Source: Prevotella sp. (GTDB taxonomy: Bacteria; Bacteroidota; Bacteroidia; Bacteroidales; Dysgonomonadaceae). From it: a stretch of 64,000 nt of DNA. The translations under genes and the position numbers were made by a program. Below, one piece after another: positions 1 to 9,458 of this stretch (position 1 is its first letter; every line of letters starts with the position of its first letter). The stretch spans positions 1-64,000 of the forward strand of contig JAISUS010000009.1 of the NCBI GenBank assembly GCA_031271965.1, in the 5' to 3' direction. The notes below the pieces were generated by a model. That model worked only from the letters and a program-made list of their open reading frames with translations. It searched no databases and had not been told where the DNA came from.

Positions 1-315
1 GCCGTGCAACGCTGGAACCCGAACTATTCAACTACCCCGGTGATAGGCTCTACCATCAACACGGCAGCTTTAACCCAATCCCAAACCACAGACTATGTCG
101 GGAATGTTATCTATGAAAATAACACATTGAAAAGAATATTGGTTGATGGCGGGTATTATGAATCAGGAAATTATTACTTTTACATCAACGACCATCTGGG
201 CAACAACAGGGTTGTGACCGACGCGGCGGCATTGGTAGTTCAGAGTACGCAGTATTATCCGTTCGGGTCATCGTTTGCTGACGCATTCGGGACAAGCACA
301 CAACCTATGGAGTAG
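1..315 (+). pseudogene. RHS/YD-repeat protein, 3' end only, truncated core
   Basis: The reading frame is open at the left edge of the window, so only the last 104 codons are visible. The peptide carries the RHS-associated core signature: YVGNVIYENNTLKRI, then YFYINDHLGNNRVV, then QYYPFGSSFADAFGTS. Intact Bacteroidota members normally continue with KYNGKELD and a second motif like HGLDLYDYGAR. Here TAG follows QPME directly. In the +2 frame, immediately after, the DNA reads TYGVDLYF, which resembles that second motif. This suggests a small deletion plus frameshift inside the core. RHS proteins are large secreted or surface proteins, often carrying variable C-terminal toxins; no toxin domain is recognisable after the break. 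It could alternatively be an intact short-tailed variant. Confidence 0.7.
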
Positions 316-698
316 ACCTATATTTTATGATAAGTTAGGACAGTCAATTGAAATACATTCATATTTAGTTCGATATGAAAAGCAACCTTTACGTTTTACT
401 TTTATATTTTATAAATGTTCAGACAAATGCCCTCGCAGCAAAGCTGGCGGGGTTTATTTATCGTCCTAATCTCAAATTTGATATGATGCATAATATCCTA
501 TGAGTCATATTCAATATTTAACACTATTATTGGCATGATCGTAATAGGAAGTATTATTGCTGTAGTAATTTATTTACTTTCTAGATAATCAAACTCAACT
601 CAACAGTCAATTAGACTTTTTAAATCGGACATTAACACAAATTCTTAAAAAAAGTGATAAATTTGTTGTGTAATGAATAAGCTATATAAATTGACCTG
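316..698. other. Intergenic region after the RHS remnant
   Basis: No supported gene is present. Short open frames exist: one frame of 64 codons overlaps the RHS end, and positions 535-588 encode a hydrophobic stretch MIVIGSIIAVVIYLLSR. Neither has a plausible start context or family resemblance. The right end carries the promoter of the next gene. Confidence 0.6.
658..665 (+). promoter_or_regulatory. Putative -7 box for the YYY-LuxR regulator
   Basis: TAAATTTG matches the Bacteroidota -7 consensus TAnnTTTG and lies 34 bases before the ATG of the regulator. No clear -33 TTTG was identified. Confidence 0.5.
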
Positions 699-3545
699 AT
701 GCGAAAAACAATATTGATACTGTGTTGTATTCTTTGCTTTTCTGTAACTTTTACTGATATATATAGTTTTCCGTTAACTCCGAGAGTTACAAATTATTCT
801 GTTCATGAATATCGGGGAGGAAATCAAAACTGGTCGATAACACAAGATAAACAGGGCAGGATTTATTTCGGAAATAATAAAGGGGTACTTGAGTATGACG
901 GTATAAACTGGCGTCTATATCCATTGCCCAGCAATGATATTGTGCGTTGTGTCTATTACTCAAGCGACAATCGTTTGTATGTAGGTTCATACGAAGAATT
1001 CGGCTACTTTATAAGAGACGACTTTAATCAGTTACAATATATATCGTTAAAAGGCCTACTGAGCGATTTTTCTTTTAAAAATGAAGAAATATGGAATATT
1101 CTGGAATATTCCGGGAAAGTATATTTTCAGTATTTCTCTACATATTTTGAATATGATGGGCAAGAAGTGAAAGTTTATAAAGGATTTCCTCCTTTAAATA
1201 TGTTTATATATGATAATAAGATATTTTCTCAAAGAATTAATGGGAATCTGTCGGTATATAAAAATGGGGACTTTAAGCCGATATTAAATAGAGAGAAATA
1301 TGGTAATGACGATATTATCAGGGTTTTGCCGATAAAGGATAAAAGTTTACTGTTTACCCGCAATCAGGGAATATTCGTCTTTAATCATGTAGATTCCACA
1401 ACAAATGTCTGGAGAAATGAAATAAATGAAGATTTAAAATCGTCTTCTATAAATAAAGTTATCTCAATGAAAGATTCTGTTTATGTAATAGGTACCTTAT
1501 CTAACGGGGTATATGCCTTAGATAATGATGGTAAACTATTATGGAAACTGAATTCGGGAAACGGCTTAATGAATAATACCGTATTAGGATTATATTGTGA
1601 TAGTGAGAACAATGTCTGGGTTGGTCTCGACAACGGATTAGCAAAAATATATTCCAACTCTAACCTGTATACATTCGATCCTACACCCCATCATATCGGT
1701 ATGGTCTATGATGTGCTGATCGGAGATAAAGAGTCGTATATTGCATCTAATCAGGGTCTTTACTATTATCAGAAGAAAACAGGTACTCTAAAAATGGTGC
1801 CGGGAAGCGAAGGTCAGACATGGAGTATTTCGAATATAGACGGACAAATCATTTGTGGGCACAATACAGGTTCTTTCCTTATCGAAGGAGAGAAAGTTAT
1901 TCCACTTTCTTCGGTAAGGGGAGCAAGGAATATCATAAAGTGTACTATAAACAATCAGGAAATCCTGCTGCAAAACACCTATACTTTCCTTAATATATAC
2001 CGTAAAGACCAAAATGGAAAATGGTATTATTCAAACAAGGTGGAAAAATTTCTGAATCTGATAGAACACGTGGAGATCGACCATTTAGGCAATATATGGG
2101 CAGGGCACATGCATCGCGGGATTTTCCGTCTTAAACTGAATGAAAACCTGACAGAAGCCGAAGAAATTGAATTTTTCGATACATTACACGAAAAGAAAAA
2201 CCTGAAAATAAATGTATTCAAGATAGGTGGCCGCATTATATTCACGGGTGGGAATGGGTTCTATACCTATGATGATATCGGTAAAAAAATTGTCTCGTAT
2301 GAAAAACTGAATGAATATCTGCCTTCTTTGAAAAACTGCTACAATGTGGTACAGAGAAACAGTTCGGAGTATTGGTTTATTGACGATAAAAACTATTCGC
2401 TGGTAAAATTTTCTCAAAACGGGTATAATGTTATATACCAGATCTCACTCTCTGTATTCGACAATCCGCCGATAGACGGGAGAGGCAATGTCTTTATTAC
2501 CAAAGAGAAAGAGGTCTATCTCGCTTTAAACGGCGCATTGATTAAATATATCGATGAGGGTCGTTTAATAAATGATTCTCAGGTTTTTAAATTAGATATC
2601 AGGGAAATATCCGTATCGGACAATAGCGGAGCAAACAGTTTTTACTTGCCTGTGAACAGGAAGAGTGAGATCAGCTACGAAAATAACAATATTCGTATTT
2701 CATTGTATTGTCCTGCCTTCAGGGAAAAATCTCTAAATGTAAGATACAGGCTTGATGGACTGGATGAAGCCGGGCTTTGGTACGAAAATATGGAAAACCT
2801 TCAAAAAGAGTATTCAAGGCTCCCTTATGGAGAATACACATTCCGGGCTAAATTGTATGACAGTCAGGATAGCCTGTCGGAAATAAATTATTCTTTCATT
2901 ATCGAAAGGCCTTATTACTTGTCATATCTGGCAATAGTGATCTATACTATATTAGGAGTTGCCGGTATAATATTTATAGTTTATTCGGTTTATAATTACA
3001 CGAGCAAGAAAAAGAACAGGCAAATTCAGGAGCAAAAAAGACAGCATGAAATAGAACTGGAGCATCAGCAGAAACAAATTATAGAGCTAGAGAAAGAACA
3101 ATTAGCATCAGAACTTCGGTTTAAAAGTAAAGAACTGGCCAATTTTACAATGATGAGTATAAAGAATAAAGAATTCCTTATACATATTAAAGAAGAATTG
3201 CAGAAACAGCAGGAAAAAGGGCATACTCCGAAGCAATTCTTTAATAACATGATCCGCATTATTGATGAGAATATTACTTCAGATGATGATTGGGCATTAT
3301 TCCAGTCAAACTTTGACAGGATTCATGAGAACTTTTTCAGAAATCTGAAGGAGCGTTATCCCGATCTTACTCCGAACGATTTACGTTTATGTGCTCTCCT
3401 GAGGCTAAATCTGAGTACAAAGGATATCAGTAATATGATGAATATATCCGTCAGAGGAATTGAAGCTGCCCGTTACAGGCTACGTAAAAGGTTAAATATT
3501 CCATCCGAGCAAGACCTTACAGATTTTATGATCCGTTTCAGATAA
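699..3545 (+). CDS. Sensor/regulator with reg_prop beta-propeller, YYY domain and LuxR-type HTH
   Basis: A 948-residue envelope-spanning transcription regulator. Residues 1-24 look like a signal peptide. Residues about 30-650 hold repeated short beta-strand motifs such as GNNKGVLEYDG, VWVGLDNGLAK and IWAGHMHRGIFRL, typical of reg_prop propellers that sense oligosaccharides in the periplasm. A YYY (Y_Y_Y) domain follows at about 670-755, then one membrane helix (about 762-785, LAIVIYTILGVAGIIFIVY) and a charged coiled coil (about 787-840). The C-terminal HTH includes LTPNDLRLCALLRLNLSTKD and resembles LuxR/GerE DNA-binding domains. Unlike hybrid two-component systems of most polysaccharide loci, there is no histidine kinase or receiver domain, so signal transfer must go directly from sensor to HTH. 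Its position directly upstream of the GH2/SusCD genes makes it the likely activator of the locus. Confidence 0.88.
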   Translation: MRKTILILCCILCFSVTFTDIYSFPLTPRVTNYSVHEYRGGNQNWSITQDKQGRIYFGNNKGVLEYDGINWRLYPLPSNDIVRCVYYSSDNRLYVGSYEEFGYFIRDDFNQLQYISLKGLLSDFSFKNEEIWNILEYSGKVYFQYFSTYFEYDGQEVKVYKGFPPLNMFIYDNKIFSQRINGNLSVYKNGDFKPILNREKYGNDDIIRVLPIKDKSLLFTRNQGIFVFNHVDSTTNVWRNEINEDLKSSSINKVISMKDSVYVIGTLSNGVYALDNDGKLLWKLNSGNGLMNNTVLGLYCDSENNVWVGLDNGLAKIYSNSNLYTFDPTPHHIGMVYDVLIGDKESYIASNQGLYYYQKKTGTLKMVPGSEGQTWSISNIDGQIICGHNTGSFLIEGEKVIPLSSVRGARNIIKCTINNQEILLQNTYTFLNIYRKDQNGKWYYSNKVEKFLNLIEHVEIDHLGNIWAGHMHRGIFRLKLNENLTEAEEIEFFDTLHEKKNLKINVFKIGGRIIFTGGNGFYTYDDIGKKIVSYEKLNEYLPSLKNCYNVVQRNSSEYWFIDDKNYSLVKFSQNGYNVIYQISLSVFDNPPIDGRGNVFITKEKEVYLALNGALIKYIDEGRLINDSQVFKLDIREISVSDNSGANSFYLPVNRKSEISYENNNIRISLYCPAFREKSLNVRYRLDGLDEAGLWYENMENLQKEYSRLPYGEYTFRAKLYDSQDSLSEINYSFIIERPYYLSYLAIVIYTILGVAGIIFIVYSVYNYTSKKKNRQIQEQKRQHEIELEHQQKQIIELEKEQLASELRFKSKELANFTMMSIKNKEFLIHIKEELQKQQEKGHTPKQFFNNMIRIIDENITSDDDWALFQSNFDRIHENFFRNLKERYPDLTPNDLRLCALLRLNLSTKDISNMMNISVRGIEAARYRLRKRLNIPSEQDLTDFMIRFR

Positions 3546-3643
3546 TTGTTAATATTATTTAATAATATTCTTATTTACAATAGTATAGCTAGTGATGAAG
3601 TAGTATTGACGTACTGAGGTTTTTTCTAATCTTCGGTCTATTG

Positions 3644-3651
3644 TATTTTTG
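3644..3651 (+). promoter_or_regulatory. Putative -7 box in front of the GH2/SusCD operon
   Basis: TATTTTTG fits TAnnTTTG and lies in the 175-bp gap between the regulator and the GH2 gene, about 70 bases before the start codon. It is the best candidate start point for the long enzyme operon. Confidence 0.45.
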
Positions 3652-3720
3652 TGAGGGCGTTATTTTGTGAAATGAATAAGATGGTCATTTACTTCGTATG
3701 CAAAATCTAAACCGCATACC

Positions 3721-6342
3721 ATGAAGAAATATTCCATTTTCTTATTCATCATATCTATCATTTTTCCTTATCAGATAATATATTCTCAAAGAGAAATAGT
3801 CTCCATTAACGATAATTGGAAATTTTCGGAATCAAATTCCGGCATTGACAATAATTGGGAGAATGTGAATATACCGCATACATGGAACAAGGATGCATAT
3901 AGTACCCGTAATTATAAAAGAGGGGCTCATTGGTACAAAAAACAATTGTTCATCCCGAAAGAAAAAGAAGGTAAAGCACTGTACCTTCGGTTCGAAGCTG
4001 TAAATTCCTTGGCAGATGTATATATAAATGATGTTCCCGTTAAAACGCATAAAGGAGGATACGGTGCTTTTGTAGTAGATATTACCGGCAAAGTTACATA
4101 TGGTTCACAAAATACTATTACCGTAAAAGTAGACAACAGTAATGAAGATATTCCGCCGCTTTCGGGCGATTTTACCATTTTCGGCGGAATCTATCGTGAT
4201 GTATGGCTCATTACTGCCGGAAATCAACATTTCTCTCCCGATGATTATGGGTCGAAGGGTATATATATAAACACGGATGTTTCCGCCGAAAAGGCCATAA
4301 TACAAGTAAATGGAACAATAACGTCACTCTCGGGTGGAGGAAAAATAAATATCCGTTCGAGAATATTAGACAAGGAGGAAACTATTATATCCGAAAACCT
4401 ACAAACTATAAAAAAAGCAGAAGGAAACATCATCCCCTTCCTGCTGAAAGAGTCAACAATAACAAATCCTCATCTGTGGTCTCCCGGTGATCCTTACCTG
4501 TATACAATGGAGGTTATGCTGGAGGATAGTAAGACGGGATTATTGAAAGATAAACTCGTCGTTCCTTTTGGTCTGCGCTGGTTTAGTGTAGATGCGAGGG
4601 AAGGGTTCAGGCTGAACGGCCAGTCATTGAAATTAATGGGAGTATGCCGTCATCAGGATCAGTCTCCATTAGGTATAGCCGTATCGAACGATATACACAG
4701 GCGCGATATGCAGCTGATCAAAGATATGGGTGCTAACTTTGTCCGGTTAGCTCATTATCAGCATGATGATGCGGTGCTCGAAGCTTGCGACAGACTGGGC
4801 TTGCTTGTATGGGAGGAGATTCCCGTAGTAGACATTATATCCACATCGGTTGACTTTTCAGATAATGCGAAATCTGCTTTAAGAGAAATGATACGCCAGC
4901 ATTACAATCACCCGTCCGTTGTGATGTGGGGATATATGAACGAGGCTGTTATACAGGTTCAGTACAGGGTTAAAAAAGAGGGCCGGGATGATGTTTATCA
5001 AAAAACAGTGGCTTTAGCTAGAGACTTGGAGAAGATATTGAAGGAAGAAGATCCTTCGCGTCTGAGTGTAATGGCATACCACGGCAACCAGATATATAAT
5101 GAAATCGGATTGGCCGGAATAACCGATATATCCGGATGGAACCTCTATCAGGGCTGGTATGAAAATGATTTCAAAGCTTTCGACAGGTTTGTGGACGAAG
5201 AGAACCGGAAATATCCGGAAAGGCCTTTGATCATCAGTGAATTTGGTGCAGGATCGGATAAAAGGATACAATCGCTGAATCCGCAGGTTTTTGATTTCTC
5301 TATGCAGTGGCAACAGCTTTACCTCGAACATTATTTGCCCGCAATAATGAAACGTCCGTTTATAATAGGCGCATCCGAATGGAATTTTATCGATTTCAGT
5401 TCAGCTTCCCGGCAAGAATCTATGCCGCATATTAATAACAAAGGGCTGGTTTATGCCGACAAAACACCTAAAGACGTTTATTATTATTTTCAATCCTTTC
5501 TGCGGAAAGATATTTCGGTTTTGCATATAGCCGCGAATGACTGGAAAAAGCGGGTGCTTATTTCTGATTCGGAAGCTGTGGTCCAGCCTATAAAAGTATA
5601 TACTAATCTCAATAAAGCCACGCTCTTCCTTAACGGGCAGGAGCTTGGGGCGAAAGATATAAATAACTGTAATGCCGTCTGGCAAGTTTCTTTGGTAGAA
5701 GGAAAAAACCTGCTGAGGGTAACAGGTACATACGATGGTAAGATAGTAGAGGACTATGCCGATGTAGAAATTGTATTTCAACCCGGACAATTAACCCCAA
5801 AAAACACAGAGGATCTCAATTTGGGAATAAATGCCGGAAGCAACTGCTTCTTTACAGACGATAAGAGTGGATTCTGCTGGCTACCCGATAAGGAATATAC
5901 TGCCGCCGGAAGCTGGGGATATATAGGAGGGGATATTTTCAGAAAGAATCCTTCACGCATAGGGACAACAAGTGATATTAAGGGTACATATAATACTCCG
6001 TTATTCCAGACCAAACGCGAAAATCCGGAAGCCTATCGTTTCGATTTGCCGAATGGAATATATGAGCTGACATTGTCTTTTGCCGATTTGTATAATGCCC
6101 CGTCTAGAGAAGCATACGACCTTGCCGGACAGACCGAAGAGAAACAAGTCCACAATCAGTTTAATATTTATATAAATGATAAGATTGTAAATAAAGCTTT
6201 TAGCCCCTTTGCCGAATGCGGTAATAATTCGGCAATCAGCAAAACGTATATGGTAGAGGTAACAGGCGGCAGTATAACAATCCGCTTCGAAAAGCTAAAA
6301 GGGAATTCTTTTATAAATGCACTGAAAATAAGAAAACTTTAA
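3721..6342 (+). CDS. Glycoside hydrolase family 2 with C-terminal malectin-like domain
   Basis: An 873-residue secreted GH2 enzyme, retaining, beta-galactosidase-like. A signal peptide spans about residues 1-22 (ends IIYS-Q). The N-terminal sugar-binding jelly roll includes NIPHTWNKDAY. The Ig-like domain follows, then the TIM barrel with GVCRHQDQSPLG. The acid/base is E408 in MWGYMNEA and the nucleophile is E507 in PLIISEFGAGS. A DUF4982-like domain comes next, then a malectin/CBM57-like module at about 700-873, beginning NLGINAGSNCFFTDD. GH2 covers beta-galactosidases, beta-glucuronidases, beta-mannosidases and others, so the linkage cannot be read from sequence alone. As the first enzyme of the locus it probably trims a non-reducing-end sugar from the imported glycan. 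Confidence 0.88.
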   Translation: MKKYSIFLFIISIIFPYQIIYSQREIVSINDNWKFSESNSGIDNNWENVNIPHTWNKDAYSTRNYKRGAHWYKKQLFIPKEKEGKALYLRFEAVNSLADVYINDVPVKTHKGGYGAFVVDITGKVTYGSQNTITVKVDNSNEDIPPLSGDFTIFGGIYRDVWLITAGNQHFSPDDYGSKGIYINTDVSAEKAIIQVNGTITSLSGGGKINIRSRILDKEETIISENLQTIKKAEGNIIPFLLKESTITNPHLWSPGDPYLYTMEVMLEDSKTGLLKDKLVVPFGLRWFSVDAREGFRLNGQSLKLMGVCRHQDQSPLGIAVSNDIHRRDMQLIKDMGANFVRLAHYQHDDAVLEACDRLGLLVWEEIPVVDIISTSVDFSDNAKSALREMIRQHYNHPSVVMWGYMNEAVIQVQYRVKKEGRDDVYQKTVALARDLEKILKEEDPSRLSVMAYHGNQIYNEIGLAGITDISGWNLYQGWYENDFKAFDRFVDEENRKYPERPLIISEFGAGSDKRIQSLNPQVFDFSMQWQQLYLEHYLPAIMKRPFIIGASEWNFIDFSSASRQESMPHINNKGLVYADKTPKDVYYYFQSFLRKDISVLHIAANDWKKRVLISDSEAVVQPIKVYTNLNKATLFLNGQELGAKDINNCNAVWQVSLVEGKNLLRVTGTYDGKIVEDYADVEIVFQPGQLTPKNTEDLNLGINAGSNCFFTDDKSGFCWLPDKEYTAAGSWGYIGGDIFRKNPSRIGTTSDIKGTYNTPLFQTKRENPEAYRFDLPNGIYELTLSFADLYNAPSREAYDLAGQTEEKQVHNQFNIYINDKIVNKAFSPFAECGNNSAISKTYMVEVTGGSITIRFEKLKGNSFINALKIRKL

Positions 6343-6388
6343 AGAGATATGAAAAGCTAGTACGAACCTATTTTTAAATTTTTATAAT

Positions 6389-9300
6389 ATGAAAAAACAC
6401 TTAATTTTATTATGTATGTTACTTACAGGTTGTTTGGCATTCGCCCAAAGCAACCGGACAGTAAAGGGTAAGGTTACCGAGGCCAAAACAGGCGATCCTG
6501 TTATTGGTGTAACAGTCAGTATACAGGGAAAGGCAATCGGGACAATAACTTCGTTAGACGGAGATTATTCTTTGGAAAACATTCCGGCAAACGCAACCCT
6601 TATATTTAAGATTGTAGGGATGAAGACAGTGGAGGTTCCTGTTAATAATAAGTCTGTGATTAATGTAACTATGGAAGACGATAACCAGATGTTAGATGAA
6701 GTTGTGGTCGTAGGCTACGGAACCGTAAAAAAAAGAGATTTGACCGGATCAATTGCAAGTATTGCCAGTTCGGAAATTGCTAACAGGCCTTCAACCAACC
6801 CTTTGACCTCTTTGCAGGGGAAAGTTGCCGGAGTTCAGGTAGTCAATACCGGTAGAGCCGGACAAGACCCCGAAATCCGTATACGCGGAACGAACTCTAT
6901 TAACGGCTATACTCCATTGTATGTAGTGGACGGATTATTCACAGATAATATTAATTATCTGAATCCGGCTGATATAGAATCCATAGAAATACTGAAAGAT
7001 CCTTCATCATTAGCTATTTTTGGGATAAGAGGAGCAAATGGTGTTATCATCTTAACTACAAAACGAGCGAAAGAAGGGCAAACTGTAGTTAATATAAATT
7101 CTTCTATCGGATGGAAACATATATCCGACAGGCTACCATTGACTAATGCTGCTGAATTCAAAGAATTATACAATGAGCAGTTAATCAATCAGAAGGCTAA
7201 ACCATTTGATTATACCGATTGGCAAGCCGACACCAACTGGCAGGATGAGATTTTTCAGACAGGATTCCTTAGTAACAATAACGTCAGTATAAACGGATCT
7301 TCCGGAAAGAACAAATTTTATCTGGGAGTGGGATATACAACAGAAGAAGGCTCTATAAAATCTGAGAAACTCAGTAAGGCAACAATTAATCTGAATAGCG
7401 AATATCAGGTGAATAATTATTTGAGATTCGGCTATCAGGTTAATGGCTCCCGCACACTTCCTCCCGATGCAAAAGGCGTAGAGTCTGTTATTAAGGCCGC
7501 TCCTATCGCTCCTACACATTTCGATTATACAGATCCTGTCACAGGCGTGACGGAAAAACTGGTACATTCACTGCCCGATTTCCAAAGGGCGCAAGCAGCC
7601 AATCCTTACAGGGCGGTTGAATTGCAGGGGCAACATACTTTAGGAAAAAATCACAGGATAGCGGGTAATATATTCGGAGAAGTTAAATTTTTGAAGGATT
7701 TCACGTTCAAATCTACATTCTCGCTCAATTACAGTATAAATGAATCCAGAAGTTTTTCTCCTATCATTTTTGAATATAACCCGGATATTATAAATGGATC
7801 TAAAAAAGAAGCTATTGGAAATAAAACAGAAACAGTAAGCCAAAGCAAATCTACCTATTGGACAGGTCAGCAGGATCATATTCTTACTTATGAAAATAAA
7901 TTCGGTAATCATGGATTAACAGCCATGCTTGGTTTCACTTCCAATTATATAGAATCATCTTCGTTTGGAGGAAACCGCTCGCAAAAACTCGAAGATATCT
8001 ATTTCTCTCCGGGCGATAACACCGACAAATGGTGGGTTACTTCGCTCAGTAGCACAGCCGCAGCTACAAACAACGGAAGTCAGTGGAAGCGTTTTTCAAT
8101 GTCATATTTGGCAAGAGCTCTGTACAACTATAATAATCGCTATTTATTGAATGCATCATATCGCAGGGACGGATCTTCTGTATTCAGCGGAGTAGGCAAT
8201 ACATGGGATAATTTCTATTCTGTAGGTTCAGGATGGATCGTGTCGGAAGAAAAATTTATGGCTAATCAGAATATAATAAATTATCTGAAAATAAAAGGAT
8301 CATGGGGAGTATTGGGTTCTGAAAATACAGGCGGAAATAATTATCCGTCTTACCCTACACTCACAAGTGCAGGAAGCGCTGTATTCGGGGATGAAATTAT
8401 TCCCGGCTATACTTACCAGTATTTGGTGCAGAATCTGGGATGGGAGAAAACCTACTCATGGGAAGCCGGATTTGAAGCGAGTCTGCTGAACCAAAGATTG
8501 AATATTGAATCAGTATATTATAATAAACGGACCAAGGACATTATAGTGTCATTGTCCTCCCGCACCGGAGCTCAAAATTCGTTGGAAAATCTGGGTGAAA
8601 TCACAAATAAGGGAGTGGAACTTTCTGCAACATGGAATGACAAGTTTGCAAATGGAGATTTTCGTTATTCTATCGGAGCCAATCTTACAACCATCAAGAA
8701 CAATGTAGAAACTTTGGGACGTGACGAAGGCGATGCAAAATATAGTGGAGCATCCAGAACTTTGGCTAATTATCCTATCGCCCACTTCTTCGGATATGAA
8801 GTTATCGGAATTTATCAGAATGAAGAGGATATTTTCCAGTCGCCGGTAAATACTGTGGCCGCTGTTGCTCCTGGTGATCTTAAATTTAAAGATGTAGACG
8901 GTGACGGTAAAATCACCACTAAAGACCGTACAATGATAGGTAACCCGACTCCCGATTTTACTTACGGATTTAACCTTAACCTTTCATATAAGGGTATAGA
9001 TTTCAGTGTAGATATGATGGGTGTGTATGGAAATGAAGTTTACCGCGATTGGGGAAATGTATCGACTTATGCCCAACTGAATTACAGAAAAGATCACATG
9101 AACAGATGGCATGGAGAGGAAACGTCCAATTGGGAGCCGATACTCGATCCTTCAAGGGCAATTAATAATCTGGCCTCTTCCTATTTCATCGAGGACGGTA
9201 GTTTCTTTCGCATACGCAATGTACAGTTGGGTTATTCGTTCAACAGATCATTGCTGAATAAAATGCACCTGAAATCATTACGCGTATATACTAATATACA

Positions 9301-9433
9301 AAACCTGAAAACATGGCATAAAAATTCGGGATATACTCCGGAGATCGGAGGTAGTGCTTTAGCCTTTGGTATAGATGGCGGAGGATATCCTATGCCGGCT
9401 ATTTATACATTTGGTGTTAATCTTTCGTTTTAA
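6389..9433 (+). CDS. SusC-like TonB-dependent outer-membrane transporter
   Basis: 1014 residues, the usual SusC/RagA size. A signal peptide (ending AFAQ) is followed by a carboxypeptidase-regulatory-like domain (about 24-100, KGKVTEAKTGDPVIGV). Then come the RagA-type region LDEVVVVGYGTVKKRDLTGS and the plug (PLTSLQGKVAGVQV, RIRGTNS, PLYVVDGLF, IEILKDPSSLAIFGIRGANG). A 22-strand barrel ends in ...YTFGVNLSF with the terminal Phe expected for BAM insertion. It imports oligosaccharides released at the surface, powered by TonB-ExbBD, and is paired with the SusD gene 25 bases downstream. There is no N-terminal STN domain, so no ECF sigma/anti-sigma control is expected; none is encoded nearby. Confidence 0.95.
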   Translation: MKKHLILLCMLLTGCLAFAQSNRTVKGKVTEAKTGDPVIGVTVSIQGKAIGTITSLDGDYSLENIPANATLIFKIVGMKTVEVPVNNKSVINVTMEDDNQMLDEVVVVGYGTVKKRDLTGSIASIASSEIANRPSTNPLTSLQGKVAGVQVVNTGRAGQDPEIRIRGTNSINGYTPLYVVDGLFTDNINYLNPADIESIEILKDPSSLAIFGIRGANGVIILTTKRAKEGQTVVNINSSIGWKHISDRLPLTNAAEFKELYNEQLINQKAKPFDYTDWQADTNWQDEIFQTGFLSNNNVSINGSSGKNKFYLGVGYTTEEGSIKSEKLSKATINLNSEYQVNNYLRFGYQVNGSRTLPPDAKGVESVIKAAPIAPTHFDYTDPVTGVTEKLVHSLPDFQRAQAANPYRAVELQGQHTLGKNHRIAGNIFGEVKFLKDFTFKSTFSLNYSINESRSFSPIIFEYNPDIINGSKKEAIGNKTETVSQSKSTYWTGQQDHILTYENKFGNHGLTAMLGFTSNYIESSSFGGNRSQKLEDIYFSPGDNTDKWWVTSLSSTAAATNNGSQWKRFSMSYLARALYNYNNRYLLNASYRRDGSSVFSGVGNTWDNFYSVGSGWIVSEEKFMANQNIINYLKIKGSWGVLGSENTGGNNYPSYPTLTSAGSAVFGDEIIPGYTYQYLVQNLGWEKTYSWEAGFEASLLNQRLNIESVYYNKRTKDIIVSLSSRTGAQNSLENLGEITNKGVELSATWNDKFANGDFRYSIGANLTTIKNNVETLGRDEGDAKYSGASRTLANYPIAHFFGYEVIGIYQNEEDIFQSPVNTVAAVAPGDLKFKDVDGDGKITTKDRTMIGNPTPDFTYGFNLNLSYKGIDFSVDMMGVYGNEVYRDWGNVSTYAQLNYRKDHMNRWHGEETSNWEPILDPSRAINNLASSYFIEDGSFFRIRNVQLGYSFNRSLLNKMHLKSLRVYTNIQNLKTWHKNSGYTPEIGGSALAFGIDGGGYPMPAIYTFGVNLSF

Positions 9434-9458
9434 TTCTAATTTTAAACATTCAGTTATT

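Noticed and set aside
275-469. 64-codon frame overlapping the RHS end
   Set aside because: No resemblance to RHS tips or toxins and no start context. The only notable part is the short TYGVDLYF-like stretch explained by core decay.
9375-9458. Upstream in-frame extension of SusD
   Set aside because: It would overlap SusC and put residues before the lipoprotein signal. The ATG at 9459 gives a proper signal and lipobox.
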